DNA of 64,000 bases from JACPUX01 sp964517465 (GCA_964517465.1 CAZFEK010000017.1:11579-75578), one strand, 5' to 3'. Numbered from the stretch's first letter, positions 7,201 through 14,753 are shown. Numbers and translations are program-made. The notes: generated by a model not told the origin, from the sequence alone.

Positions 7201-10197
7201 CTCGACAGCGAAACGCTGGCCGCGCATCAAGCGGAAGACGAAGGCGGGCCCTGGGTCACCGAAATTGAAGTGTTTCCTCCCGCCCCGGAGGTGATCGAAC
7301 AACAGTCTTCGATCGAAGCGGCGGCGATGGTGCCGGAAACCTTCGAAATCGCCTTGCCCGCCGCCGAACCGCTCCCGGAAGAAGCGCTGGCGGCGCCGGT
7401 CCCCGAGTCCGTGGCGCGCGAAGCGGCCGTCGCCCTCCCGGAGCTCACCCTCGATCTGGAAGCCCCCACTCCGGTGGAAACGAGTGTCGAACCGGTGTCC
7501 CCGAGCGAGCCGGAGTTCCCGCCGATTGAACCGATGGGGTCCGCGCCAGCGTTTTTTGCAGAAACCGTTCCTGCTTCGACCCCGGTCATGCCCGAGGTGA
7601 TCGCGGTTTCTGCGCAAGACGTTGCTGCCGAAGAAACGATTCAGGAAACCGCGGCGCCTGAGCCCAGGGTCGAGCCGGCGCCGGCGCTCGAACCGGTGCA
7701 AACCATCGCTCCCGCGGCGGAATCTCCGGCTTTGGAGGAAGACGAAGCGGACGCCGAAGGGGAGGCCCCCGGTGCCTCGGTCATTCCGGAAGCGCCGACT
7801 GATCCGCTGGCGGGCGTTCGCGACGACGTCGACGACCAGCTCCTGCCCATTTTCTTGGAAGAAGCGCAGGAGCTTTTCCCCCAAGCTGGCGAAGGGGTGA
7901 GAGCGTGGCGGCGCGAACCGGCAAACGACGAACACGCGAGAGAACTGCGTCGAACGCTCCATACTTTCAAGGGCAGCGCCCGCATGGCCGGTGCCATGCG
8001 CCTGGGGCAGTTGGCGCACACCATGGAAAGCCGCCTGCTCCTGGGGGACGACCTGATCACCGCGAGCGGCGAACTTTTCGACGCGCTGGATAGCGATCTT
8101 GACCATATCGCTTTCGTGCTCGAAAGGTTGCAGCGCGGCGAATTCAACGTCCCGCTGCCGCAGCATGCGGCCGTTCCCGAAACCGCCGCGGCCGAACTCC
8201 AAACGGCGCAGCTGGCCGCCGGTTACGCCGAAGCGCTTCCAGTTGTCGCCGAGGTCGAAGCGGCTGCGGTAGCGGCCGCTCCGACGCCGATATTGGTGCC
8301 GCCCCGCCCGCCGGTGCAGGCCCCGGCACCGGCCGTGGCGAATTACGAGGAACCGGAAGACGAAGAAGTAGCGGCAGATTCGCCGGCCCGAGCGATGTTG
8401 CGCGTCCGGGCCGACCTCATCGACCGGCTGGTGAACGAATCCGGCGAGATCAGCATAGCCCGCGCCCGGGTCGAGGGCGAACTCCGGGTATTGAAGAACA
8501 ACCTCCTGGAATTGACCAACAGCGTCATTCGTCTGCGCAATCAAGTGCGGGAAATCGAAATTCAAGCGGAATCGCAGATTCAGTCGACCCTCAACGTGAT
8601 GCAAGACGAGAACGAGGAATTCGATCCGCTCGAGTTCGACCGCTATACGCGGTTCCAGGAGACGTCTCGCAGCTTGACCGAGGGCGTCAATGACGTCTCG
8701 ACCATTCAGCAAGCTCTCCTGAAGAACCTGGACGACGCGGAAGCGGCACTTCTGGCGCAATCCCGCCTCTCGCGCGAGGTACAGCAACAGCTCTTCGGCA
8801 TACGCACGGTGCCCTTCGGCAGCCTTACCGAACGCCTCTATCGGATTTTGAGGCAGACCGCCAAAGAGCTCGACAAAAAGGTCAATCTCGAATTAGGCGG
8901 CACACAGGTGGAACTCGACCGTAGCGTCTTGGAGCGCTTGGTCGGTCCGCTAGAGCATCTCTTGCGCAACGCCATCGACCACGGCATCGAGCGCCGCGAC
9001 GCCCGTCTGGCTTCAGGAAAGCCCGAAGCCGGTGAGATTCAACTCAACGTCGCCCAAGAAGGCAACGAAGTCGTGCTCACCCTCATCGACGATGGCCGCG
9101 GCCTCGATTTCGGTCGCATACGCGAGAAAGCCGAGGCTCTGGGCCTGGTGGCCGCAGGCGCCCAAGTCGCGCCGGCGCAGTTGGTGGAATGTATTTTTGC
9201 GCCCGGGTTTTCTACCGCGGCGGCGGTGACCCAGGTTTCCGGGCGTGGCATCGGCATGGATGTGGTGCGCGGGGAAATCACCGAGTTGGGCGGCCGGGTC
9301 GAGGTTTCCACCGAGCCTGGCAAAGGAACCACCTTTACGCTTTATCTGCCGCTCACTTTGGCCGTGGCCCAGGCGGTTCTGGTGCGGGCAGGCGGGCGGC
9401 TTTACGCCATTCCCGCGCCGATGGTGGCGCAAGTGCAGCAAATCAAGGCGGAAGCCCTGATCAACTTGTACGTCACGCGCGAAATCAACTGGCAAAACGC
9501 GGTATTCCCTTTCCATTACCTGCCGCGACTGCTGGGCGACGAGCAGCACAATCCCGACACCCTGCGCTACAACCCGGTGCTGCTGCTGCGCAGCGGCCCC
9601 CAGCGTGTTTCCATCCACGTCGACGAGATGGTGGGCAACCAGGAAGTGGTGGTCAAGAACATCGGCTCGCAGCTCGCGCGGGTCACCGGGATCTCCGGCG
9701 CCACCGTGCTGGGTTCCGGCGAAGTCGTGCTGATCATCAACCCGGTGCTGCTGGCCACTCGCCTCGAAGCCGCTGCGCTCGCCAGCGCTGCCGGCCATGG
9801 GGCTGCGGTCGCCGAAGCGGAGACTTCGGTAAAGGCTGCTTTGGTGATGGTAGTGGATGATTCGCTCACGGTGCGCAAGATCACCGGACGCTTGCTTTCG
9901 CGCGAAGGCTATCAGGTGGTCAGCGCCAAGGATGGTCTCGATGGCCTGCAGGTGCTCAATGAGGCCATTCCCGACGTGATCTTGCTCGATATCGAAATGC
10001 CGCGCATGGACGGCTTCGAGTTCGCTAAGACTGTGCGAGCCGACGCGCGCACGCGCCACATCCCCATCATCATGATCACCTCGCGCACGGCGGAAAAGCA
10101 CCAGGCACGCGCCAAGGAACTGGGGGTGGACGTCTATCTGGGCAAGCCCTATCAAGAAGAAGAACTCCTGGGCCACATCAAGCGCCTGACTGCCTGA
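4201..10197 (+). CDS. chpA: Hybrid chemotaxis histidine kinase ChpA/PilL
   Basis: A 1998-residue multidomain CheA-like hybrid kinase starting at GTG, 30 bases after pilJ. From the N-terminus I see a degenerate Hpt module with His at ~53 (HQVTGAL) and a second whose His is replaced by Arg (~492, RQVEGAL). Three further Hpt modules keep His at ~736 (HTLKGSGRM), ~909 (HTLCGIHR) and ~1254 (HTFKGSARM). A Pro/Glu/Ala-rich linker spans ~1030-1210. Then come a dimerisation region, an HATPase domain (N-box NAIDHG at ~1590, DDGRGLD at ~1630), a CheW-like domain and a C-terminal receiver with phospho-acceptor Asp at ~1930 (LLDIEMPRMDG). It receives PilJ signals via PilI and phosphorylates PilG and PilH. 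Its length is within the range known for ChpA. Confidence 0.95.
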   Translation: MATDNSMDVDLGPLTWVKPEIDQAVSRGLEALGSFYSNPDDQAALRLAQSHLHQVTGALQIVGLEGVIQFAEEIERQSDRLGDLAPQEIGSAVAAIDRAARALGAYLEDLVSGVAAVPLRLFKEYEAMQKQRGVRASSPTDLFFPDLGQRPPRSESIVSLPASKLPGHLVRCRRQFQQGLLNWLRGDANGLAIMREAVQSIEDAQAVPTQRAFWWSVGGLFEGVATDLIETNLPTKMAAARVDLQIRRLIEGSGKVADRLRREVLYFLATAPEGGESAPRLAQVQKLYRLHSLLPPPETVEEAEWVRIQPLLRDSRDLLASAKDAWLKFTSGRKDSLPVLRQALEGLRGKGEALKHGAIQELFAALSYAVDSMVARGAKEASEGMAVEFATALLLAESALDGYKHLSAEFPRQVQAMAQRLQAAALDLPPPAETADVALLDDMARRAQERMLLSQVAREIQTNLRQIEQVLDAFFRDHEKRADLGGLSSPMRQVEGALRILGLDRANELLVLCGKEIEELAQPEAPIDQQRLEGLAESLSALGFFVEAVEQQRPDADRLIEPMLRRRLGLPEERPTAEEEALEETVESGLRDQRSQLAPLMDAIQQQPEDTAARAELRQQLVAVKHDAELVADAKLTEATAEALSLLDSETAVPVDRLTEAIKGIAVAPEAAPAPAPSAETIRLLEAGEEKLDAELLEIYLTEAEEVLQTVQEHLGICRAHPHDTEALRTVRRGFHTLKGSGRMVGLFELGEIAWWIEQRLNRWLEEERPASIALLDMVDMARELFAQWVGELQAKGRVAPETAALRDAMAKVDAELGPNAPPPPAPLPSGRAGSTAAAEARPAPKVSSSGPLAEAKEVVIGDQTISATLHKILVDEARQHLQTLSTELDLLQFDPAQPPGQPMVRAAHTLCGIHRTAGFPVVAELASALEHGLLALQQEQSGLPRECQPLVASAVAQLRLWVEEIAEKRPLPEAPSVEIQELIHRVGSLSPAADTSRPRLDSETLAAHQAEDEGGPWVTEIEVFPPAPEVIEQQSSIEAAAMVPETFEIALPAAEPLPEEALAAPVPESVAREAAVALPELTLDLEAPTPVETSVEPVSPSEPEFPPIEPMGSAPAFFAETVPASTPVMPEVIAVSAQDVAAEETIQETAAPEPRVEPAPALEPVQTIAPAAESPALEEDEADAEGEAPGASVIPEAPTDPLAGVRDDVDDQLLPIFLEEAQELFPQAGEGVRAWRREPANDEHARELRRTLHTFKGSARMAGAMRLGQLAHTMESRLLLGDDLITASGELFDALDSDLDHIAFVLERLQRGEFNVPLPQHAAVPETAAAELQTAQLAAGYAEALPVVAEVEAAAVAAAPTPILVPPRPPVQAPAPAVANYEEPEDEEVAADSPARAMLRVRADLIDRLVNESGEISIARARVEGELRVLKNNLLELTNSVIRLRNQVREIEIQAESQIQSTLNVMQDENEEFDPLEFDRYTRFQETSRSLTEGVNDVSTIQQALLKNLDDAEAALLAQSRLSREVQQQLFGIRTVPFGSLTERLYRILRQTAKELDKKVNLELGGTQVELDRSVLERLVGPLEHLLRNAIDHGIERRDARLASGKPEAGEIQLNVAQEGNEVVLTLIDDGRGLDFGRIREKAEALGLVAAGAQVAPAQLVECIFAPGFSTAAAVTQVSGRGIGMDVVRGEITELGGRVEVSTEPGKGTTFTLYLPLTLAVAQAVLVRAGGRLYAIPAPMVAQVQQIKAEALINLYVTREINWQNAVFPFHYLPRLLGDEQHNPDTLRYNPVLLLRSGPQRVSIHVDEMVGNQEVVVKNIGSQLARVTGISGATVLGSGEVVLIINPVLLATRLEAAALASAAGHGAAVAEAETSVKAALVMVVDDSLTVRKITGRLLSREGYQVVSAKDGLDGLQVLNEAIPDVILLDIEMPRMDGFEFAKTVRADARTRHIPIIMITSRTAEKHQARAKELGVDVYLGKPYQEEELLGHIKRLTA

Positions 10198-10200
10198 TCA

Positions 10201-10216
10201 AGCCCCGCGGGGGGCT
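10201..10216 (+). terminator. GC-rich hairpin after chpA, possible weak terminator
   Basis: The perfect 6-bp stem AGCCCC/GGGGCT with a GCGG loop begins 3 bases after the chpA stop codon. No uninterrupted T-run follows directly; the nearest is a CTTTTT about 20 bases further on. It may end or stabilise the pil-chp message, but the terminator call is tentative. Confidence 0.3.
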
Positions 10217-10248
10217 CGGTTTAGGGCTTTTTCCTTGCCACGCCGCAA

Positions 10249-10277
10249 TTGTGTGACGGCGGAGGGAAGACTACAAT
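10249..10277 (+). promoter_or_regulatory. Sigma-70 promoter for the yqgE-pyr cluster
   Basis: A -35-like TTGTGT (10249-10254) and a -10 TACAAT (10272-10277) are separated by exactly 17 bases, just upstream of yqgE. Transcription would start about 6-8 bases after the -10, leaving only a very short leader before the yqgE ATG at 10291. This placement is seen in the sequence; promoter activity is inferred. Confidence 0.55.
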
Positions 10278-10290
10278 TGACGGGCCGCTC

Positions 10291-10851
10291 ATGAAGGACA
10301 TCGACCTCACGCACCATTTCCTCATCGCCATGCCCAGCATGGTGGACCCTCATTTCGCCAAGACCGTCACCTATATCTGCGAGCACGGAAACCATGGCGC
10401 TTTGGGATTGGTAATCAACCGTCCCATCGAACTGAGCCTCGCCGATTTATTCAAGCAGATCGACGTGCCTTTGGAAGAGCAGGAGCTGGCCTCCCTTCCG
10501 GTGCATTTCGGCGGCCCCGTGCACGGCGATCGCGGCTTTGTGCTGCATACCCCGTCCGGCGGCTGGAAGGAATCTTTGTCCGTTCAGGGGGGGCTCGCCC
10601 TGACCACCTCCAAAGACATTCTGGAAGCGGTGGGCCGAGGGGCCGGGCCGGAAAAATTCTTCGTCACTCTCGGCTATGCGGGCTGGTCACCGGGACAGCT
10701 GGAGCACGAGTTGGCGCAAAATGCCTGGCTCACGGTCGGGGCGCAACCCGAGGTCATCTTCGACGTGCCGGATGCCGACAAGCTCGATGCGGCCATGCAT
10801 CTCCTCGGCATTGACTTCACCCGGCTTTCGGAACAGGTTGGGCACGCTTGA
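10291..10851 (+). CDS. yqgE: YqgE/AlgH family protein (DUF179)
   Basis: A 186-residue protein matching the YqgE/AlgH family from its first residues: LTHHFLIAMPSM, then ALGLVINRP, HFGGPVHGDRGF, and a C-terminal GYAGWSPGQLEHEL. The family has a known fold but no settled biochemical role; it is usually encoded next to ruvX, as here. I chose the ATG at 10291, not the upstream GTG at 10249, because the family begins close to LTHHFLIAMP and the upstream codons overlap the promoter. No clear Shine-Dalgarno is seen, in line with a very short leader. Confidence 0.9.
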   Translation: MKDIDLTHHFLIAMPSMVDPHFAKTVTYICEHGNHGALGLVINRPIELSLADLFKQIDVPLEEQELASLPVHFGGPVHGDRGFVLHTPSGGWKESLSVQGGLALTTSKDILEAVGRGAGPEKFFVTLGYAGWSPGQLEHELAQNAWLTVGAQPEVIFDVPDADKLDAAMHLLGIDFTRLSEQVGHA

Positions 10852-11302
10852 GGGCCGCGCGAAAGAATGCGCTCCGAAATCTGGCTCGGTGCTGGGCTTC
10901 GATTTTGGCGAGAGGCGCATCGGCGTGGCAGTGGGGGACTGGTCGCTGCGCCTCGCGCATCCGCTGGCCACGGTACAGGCGGAAGGTCAGGACGGGCGAT
11001 TTCGTATGCTTGCGACGCTGATCGAGCAATGGCAGCCAGTGCAGCTGGTGGTGGGTTTGCCTTTGCACATGGACGGCAGCCCGCACGGCTTGACCGAAGC
11101 CTGCCGAAAGTTTGCGCGTCAACTGGAAGGGCGCTTCCATCTGCCCGTTGCCCTGGTCGATGAGCGCCTGAGCTCGCGGGCGGCGGACATCGACCTGCGG
11201 GAAGCGGGGCGCGGCGGAAAACGCGGCAAAGAGTTTCGAGACCAGGCAGCGGCGCGAATCATACTGCAGAGTTATTTCGATGAACATGGACACCTTGCCT
11301 GA
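10838..11302 (+). CDS. ruvX: Holliday junction resolvase-like RuvX/YqgF (pre-16S rRNA nuclease)
   Basis: A ~154-residue RNase H-fold protein. The first catalytic Asp lies in GFDFGERRIGVAVGD, the second acidic motif is LVVGLPLHMDG, and the C-terminal signature is VDERLSSRAAD with a DQAAARIIL helix. YqgF removes 5' extra nucleotides from pre-16S rRNA and has also been linked to Holliday junction processing. The TTG at 10838 overlaps the yqgE end by 14 bases; the next candidate, a GTG at 10889, would give a shorter protein starting right at the first strand. The start is therefore uncertain, but the gene is not. Confidence 0.92.
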   Translation: MGTLEGRAKECAPKSGSVLGFDFGERRIGVAVGDWSLRLAHPLATVQAEGQDGRFRMLATLIEQWQPVQLVVGLPLHMDGSPHGLTEACRKFARQLEGRFHLPVALVDERLSSRAADIDLREAGRGGKRGKEFRDQAAARIILQSYFDEHGHLA

Positions 11303-11801
11303 CCCGGAACAACTGCTTGACTCGCTGGCGCAGCAATTGGCGCATGCCCTGCCGGCACAGATCAAGCTGATCGGCATTCATAGCGGCGGCGCCTGGTTGG
11401 CGCAGCGCCTGTCCGAGCTTCTGCCGAACCGGCCCGAATTGGGCAGCATCGATGTCTCTTTCTATCGCGACGATTTCAGCCGCGTCGGTTTGCATTCTCA
11501 AATCAAGAAGACCCACTTGCCCTTCGATGTCGAGGGCGCGAACTTGCTTTTGGTCGACGACGTTCTGTTCACCGGCCGTTCGGTGCGAGCGGCGCTCAAC
11601 GAGATCTTTGATTATGGGCGGCCGGCTTCGGTGCAGCTTGCCGTACTGATCGACCGCGGCGGGCGCGAATTGCCGATCGAGGCCCAGTTCGCCGCCGCGC
11701 GTCTGGCAGTGCCGCGCGATCAGAGTATCGTCTTGGCGCGGGATGCCGCTGGCCGGCTCAGTCTGGGGCTGGAGCGAAGAGAGGATCGTGCCGATGCGTA
11801 A
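11280..11801 (+). CDS. pyrR: Bifunctional pyr regulator / uracil phosphoribosyltransferase PyrR
   Basis: A 173-residue type I phosphoribosyltransferase. The PRPP loop LLVDDVLFTGRSVRAAL is clear, and an IDRGGRELPI motif follows, as in PyrR. In Gram-positive bacteria PyrR binds pyr mRNA and acts as an attenuation protein. In proteobacteria with the pyrR-pyrB-pyrC' arrangement its regulatory role is less well defined, and it may serve mainly as a uracil phosphoribosyltransferase. It overlaps the ruvX end by 23 bases and the pyrB start by 8, so the set is tightly coupled. I see no attenuator-like anti-terminator in the leader. Confidence 0.88.
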   Translation: MNMDTLPDPEQLLDSLAQQLAHALPAQIKLIGIHSGGAWLAQRLSELLPNRPELGSIDVSFYRDDFSRVGLHSQIKKTHLPFDVEGANLLLVDDVLFTGRSVRAALNEIFDYGRPASVQLAVLIDRGGRELPIEAQFAAARLAVPRDQSIVLARDAAGRLSLGLERREDRADA

Positions 11802-12756
11802 TCCGCAGCTCAATGGCCACGGTGAACTGCAGCATCTGCTCACCATCGAAGGGCTCCCCGCCGCGGTGATTCGACAGATTCTCGATACGGCCGAGCCTTT
11901 CGTTTCGATCGCCGAGCGCGAGGTGAAGAAGGTGCCCCTTTTGCGCGGCAAGTCGATTTTCAACCTTTTCTTTGAGAACAGCACGCGTACGCGCACAACT
12001 TTCGAAATCGCCGCCAAAAGGCTTTCCGCCGACGTCATCAATCTCAACGTTGGCGCTTCGAGCACCGCCAAGGGCGAAACCTTGCTCGACACCGTGAACA
12101 ATCTCTCGGCCATGCTCGCCGACATGTTCGTGGTGCGCCATGCGCAAAGCGGCGCGGCGCATCTCATTGCCCAGCACGTGGCGCCGCACATCCACGTCAT
12201 CAACGCCGGGGACGGGCGCCATGCGCACCCCACCCAGGGCTTGCTCGACATGTTCACCATTCGGCATTACAAGGGCGATTTCACCCGCCTCGTGGTCGCG
12301 ATCGTCGGCGATGTGTTGCATTCGCGGGTGGCGCGCTCGCAAATTCACGCGCTCACCACCCTGGGCGTTCCCGAAGTGCGGGTGATCGCGCCCAAAACTC
12401 TTCTGCCTGCGGCCGTCGAGCGCCTCGGCGTGAGAGTCTTCCACGACCTCGCACAGGGATTGCGCGACGCCGACGTGGTGATCATGCTGCGGCTGCAACA
12501 CGAGCGCATGCGAGGCGCTCTCCTGCCCTCGGCGCAAGAATTCTTCAAACATTATGGGCTCACCGCGGAGAGGCTGGCTTTGGCCAAACCGGAGGTGATC
12601 GTCATGCATCCCGGCCCCATGAACCGAGGGGTGGAAATCGATTCGGCTGTGGCCGACGGCAGTCATTCGGTGATCTTGCCGCAGGTCACCTTCGGAATTG
12701 CCGTGCGCATGGCGGTAATGGCGATTCTGGCCGGCAATCGGGGGGAGGGCGCATGA
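11794..12756 (+). CDS. pyrB: Aspartate carbamoyltransferase catalytic subunit
   Basis: A 320-residue ATCase catalytic chain that condenses carbamoyl phosphate with aspartate in pyrimidine synthesis. Visible motifs are the carbamoyl-phosphate loop FFENSTRTRTTFE, NAGDGRHAHPTQGLLD, and MHPGPMNRGVEI near the C-terminus. The start is the ATG at 11794, inside the end of pyrR; an in-frame upstream ATG at 11743 would add residues not expected in the family. The stop overlaps the start of the dihydroorotase-like gene by 4 bases (ATGA). No pyrI regulatory subunit is nearby, consistent with the class that pairs PyrB with a dihydroorotase homologue. Confidence 0.95.
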   Translation: MRNPQLNGHGELQHLLTIEGLPAAVIRQILDTAEPFVSIAEREVKKVPLLRGKSIFNLFFENSTRTRTTFEIAAKRLSADVINLNVGASSTAKGETLLDTVNNLSAMLADMFVVRHAQSGAAHLIAQHVAPHIHVINAGDGRHAHPTQGLLDMFTIRHYKGDFTRLVVAIVGDVLHSRVARSQIHALTTLGVPEVRVIAPKTLLPAAVERLGVRVFHDLAQGLRDADVVIMLRLQHERMRGALLPSAQEFFKHYGLTAERLALAKPEVIVMHPGPMNRGVEIDSAVADGSHSVILPQVTFGIAVRMAVMAILAGNRGEGA

Positions 12757-14027
12757 AGATCGAGTTGCGCAATGGCCGCCTGATCGACCCGGCTTCGGGT
12801 CTCGATGCGCACAAGTCCCTATACATTGCCGCGGGCAAGGTCGTCGGCATCGGAGAGGCGCCGGAAGGATGGCACGCCAACCGCAGCATCGACGCCAGCG
12901 GCCTGGTGGTTTGTCCGGGCTTCATCGACTTGGCGGTCCGCCTGCGCGAGCCGGGTTTTGAATACAAGGCGACGCTGGAATCTGAAATGCGTGCCGCCAT
13001 TGCCGGCGGCGTAACCAGCCTGGTGTGTCCGCCAGATACCGACCCTCCCTTGGATGAGCCGGGTTTGGTGGAAATGCTGAAGCACCGCGCTCGGCTCTTG
13101 AACCAGGCGCACGTGTATCCTCTAGGCGCACTCACGCAAGGACTGGCGGGACAAAACCTGGCGGAAATGGGCGAGCTTGCAGAGGCCGGCTGCGTGGGTT
13201 TTTCGCAGGCCGACGCGCCGCTGATTGATACCCAAGTCCTGTGGCGCGCCCTGCAATACGCCGCCACCTTCGGACATACCGTGTGGTTGCGCCCGCAGGA
13301 AGCGCATTTGAGCCGCGGCGGCGTGGCGCATGACGGCGAAGTCGCTTCGCGGCTGGGTTTGGCTGGGATACCGCAGAGCGCCGAGATCATCGCGGTGACG
13401 ATCATTCTCGCGCTGATGCGGGAAACCAGCGCCCGAGTGCATCTGTGCCGCGTTTCGGCGCGCGGCACGCTGGCGCTGGTGCGGCAGGCAAAAAAAGAGG
13501 GCTTGGCGCTCACCTGCGATGTCGCGGTTCACCACTTGCATCTTTGTGACCGAGACATCGGCTATTTCAATAGTCATTGCCATCTGGTGCCACCCCTGCG
13601 CGGCCCGGAAGATCGCGATGCACTCCGCGGTGCGCTGACCGACGGCACGATCGATGCGATTTGTTCGGACCACACGCCCGTCGATGACGACGCCAAGCTT
13701 CTGCCTTTCGGCGAAGCCGAACCCGGGGCTACCGGCTTGGAGCTCTTGCTGCCGCTGGCGCTCAAATGGGCGAGAGAAGAAAAGCTGGGCCTCGCTGCGG
13801 CGGTTCGGGCATTGACCGTTCAGCCAGCAAGGGTGCTGGGCATAGACGCGGGTCATCTGGCGGTGGGGCGGGCTGCCGATGTTTGCGTCTTCGATCCCGA
13901 AGCCCATTGGACGGTGGAAGCGAAAGGGCTGCGCAGCCAAGGAAAGAACACGCCATTCCTCGGCCTGGAGGTATGCGGCCGGGTGCGCTACACCTTGGTC
14001 GGCGGGCAGTTGGTTTTCGAGTCCTGA
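12753..14027 (+). CDS. pyrX: Dihydroorotase-like protein, probably catalytically inactive (PyrC'/PyrX)
   Basis: A 424-residue class I dihydroorotase homologue (PGFIDL, LREPGFE, GGVTSL, ICSDHTPVDDD, ATGLELLLPL). The metal-binding residues are mostly gone: the HxH after PGFID is A61-V-R63, the FSDDG-type Asp region reads FSQAD, the HCED-type His region reads LRPQ, and the HVS-type His reads CRVS. Only the SDH Asp/His motif persists. In Pseudomonas such PyrC' proteins have no activity but are needed to assemble the ATCase dodecamer. Four-base overlap with pyrB fits stoichiometric partnership. A true dihydroorotase should therefore lie elsewhere in the genome. Confidence 0.9.
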   Translation: MKIELRNGRLIDPASGLDAHKSLYIAAGKVVGIGEAPEGWHANRSIDASGLVVCPGFIDLAVRLREPGFEYKATLESEMRAAIAGGVTSLVCPPDTDPPLDEPGLVEMLKHRARLLNQAHVYPLGALTQGLAGQNLAEMGELAEAGCVGFSQADAPLIDTQVLWRALQYAATFGHTVWLRPQEAHLSRGGVAHDGEVASRLGLAGIPQSAEIIAVTIILALMRETSARVHLCRVSARGTLALVRQAKKEGLALTCDVAVHHLHLCDRDIGYFNSHCHLVPPLRGPEDRDALRGALTDGTIDAICSDHTPVDDDAKLLPFGEAEPGATGLELLLPLALKWAREEKLGLAAAVRALTVQPARVLGIDAGHLAVGRAADVCVFDPEAHWTVEAKGLRSQGKNTPFLGLEVCGRVRYTLVGGQLVFES

Positions 14028-14029
14028 AG

Positions 14030-14299
14030 TCAGCGCCGAATCGAGGGCAAGTCGTCGAACAAAATCCCGGCAGCAAGATAACCGCCATCGACGGCCAGCA
14101 CCTGGCCGGTAACGAAGCCTTCGTCATCACTGGCCAGAAAAAGCGCTGCGCCGGCCACTTCCTCCAGCGCGGCATAACGTTTGAATGGCGTTTGAGCGCC
14201 ATAGGCCGCGCGCGTCTGAGCCGTTTGCATGGCTCGCAGCATCGCGGTGTCCACAGGACCGGGCGCCAGGGCATTGGCGCGAATCCCGTGGGGGGCCAC
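14030..14299 (-). pseudogene. C-terminal fragment of a short-chain dehydrogenase/reductase
   Basis: An open frame of 89 codons matches only the last third of an SDR enzyme: a P-H-G-I-R-A-N-A-L-A-P-G block after the missing catalytic helix, then AALFLASDD, TGQVLAVDGGY. The Rossmann GxxxGxG motif, the NNAG motif and the YxxxK active site are absent. Upstream in frame the homology breaks at about the GTG at 14297-14299, and an in-frame TAA lies about 60 bases further upstream. I read this as a gene remnant left by deletion. It ends 2 bases from the convergent dihydroorotase-like gene. Confidence 0.75.
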
Positions 14300-14476
14300 C
14301 CGGTCAGTCCTGATTATGACGAACGGATAGGCGGCGCGCCGGCGTTACCAGGCCATCCTTGGACCGCGCTGTCGTCCACCCGGTGATCCAATGGGGGCAA
14401 TTCGGGAGCAGCCCGAATCAAAGGCGCGAATCAGAGATGCCGCGGTCGAATATGCTTCCGGACTCGCGCCCGTCCC
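14300..14476. other. Intergenic stretch, no feature recognised
   Basis: The segment lies upstream of the SDR fragment and downstream of the small membrane protein. I see no frame with family resemblance, no clear hairpin and no tRNA. It probably contains the decayed remainder of the region that lost the SDR N-terminus. Confidence 0.4.
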
Positions 14477-14728
14477 TCAGACGAGCAGCCAGGCGAGGAA
14501 AGCTGCGAGCACGATAAGCAGCACCAGACTGGTTCCCGAGCCGCAAGCACGCGGCTCGGTGCGGTGGCCCAAGCGCGCTTGGGCTTCAAGCGCATTTGAA
14601 TGCAGGCGGTCGCCGCGCATGCAGGCGTTACCGCTAGGCGGTCCGTAGCGATCAGCATTGCCGTGCCGAGTCAGATCGAGCCGCATTCCCGGAGCACGAT
14701 CCAGCGAGTGTTTCGAGCGCATCCCCAT
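14477..14728 (-). CDS. Small hypothetical protein with C-terminal membrane segment
   Basis: An 83-codon frame. The body is basic and polar with two Cys, and the last ~18 residues are strongly hydrophobic (SLVLLIVLAAFLAWLLV), as in a tail-anchored single-pass protein. The ATG at 14728 has a very good Shine-Dalgarno (GGGAGGGG, five to seven bases upstream) and a -10-like TATACT about 25 bases before that. A second ATG two codons on is equally possible. I do not recognise the family. The support is start-site context plus the terminal hydrophobic helix; composition alone cannot exclude a chance frame. Confidence 0.5.
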   Translation of the reverse strand: MGMRSKHSLDRAPGMRLDLTRHGNADRYGPPSGNACMRGDRLHSNALEAQARLGHRTEPRACGSGTSLVLLIVLAAFLAWLLV

Positions 14729-14753
14729 GGGTCCCCTCCCAGATGGCCGTCAA

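Noticed and set aside
4675..8787. A 1370-codon frame on the minus strand within chpA
   Set aside because: It is Arg/Gly/Leu/His-rich antisense noise of a GC-rich gene, has no family resemblance, and lies over the clear Hpt and kinase domains on the plus strand.
13762..14274. A 170-codon minus-strand frame crossing the dihydroorotase end and SDR fragment
   Set aside because: It is in a different frame from the SDR match and resembles no protein; the SDR residues are read in the 14030-14299 frame.
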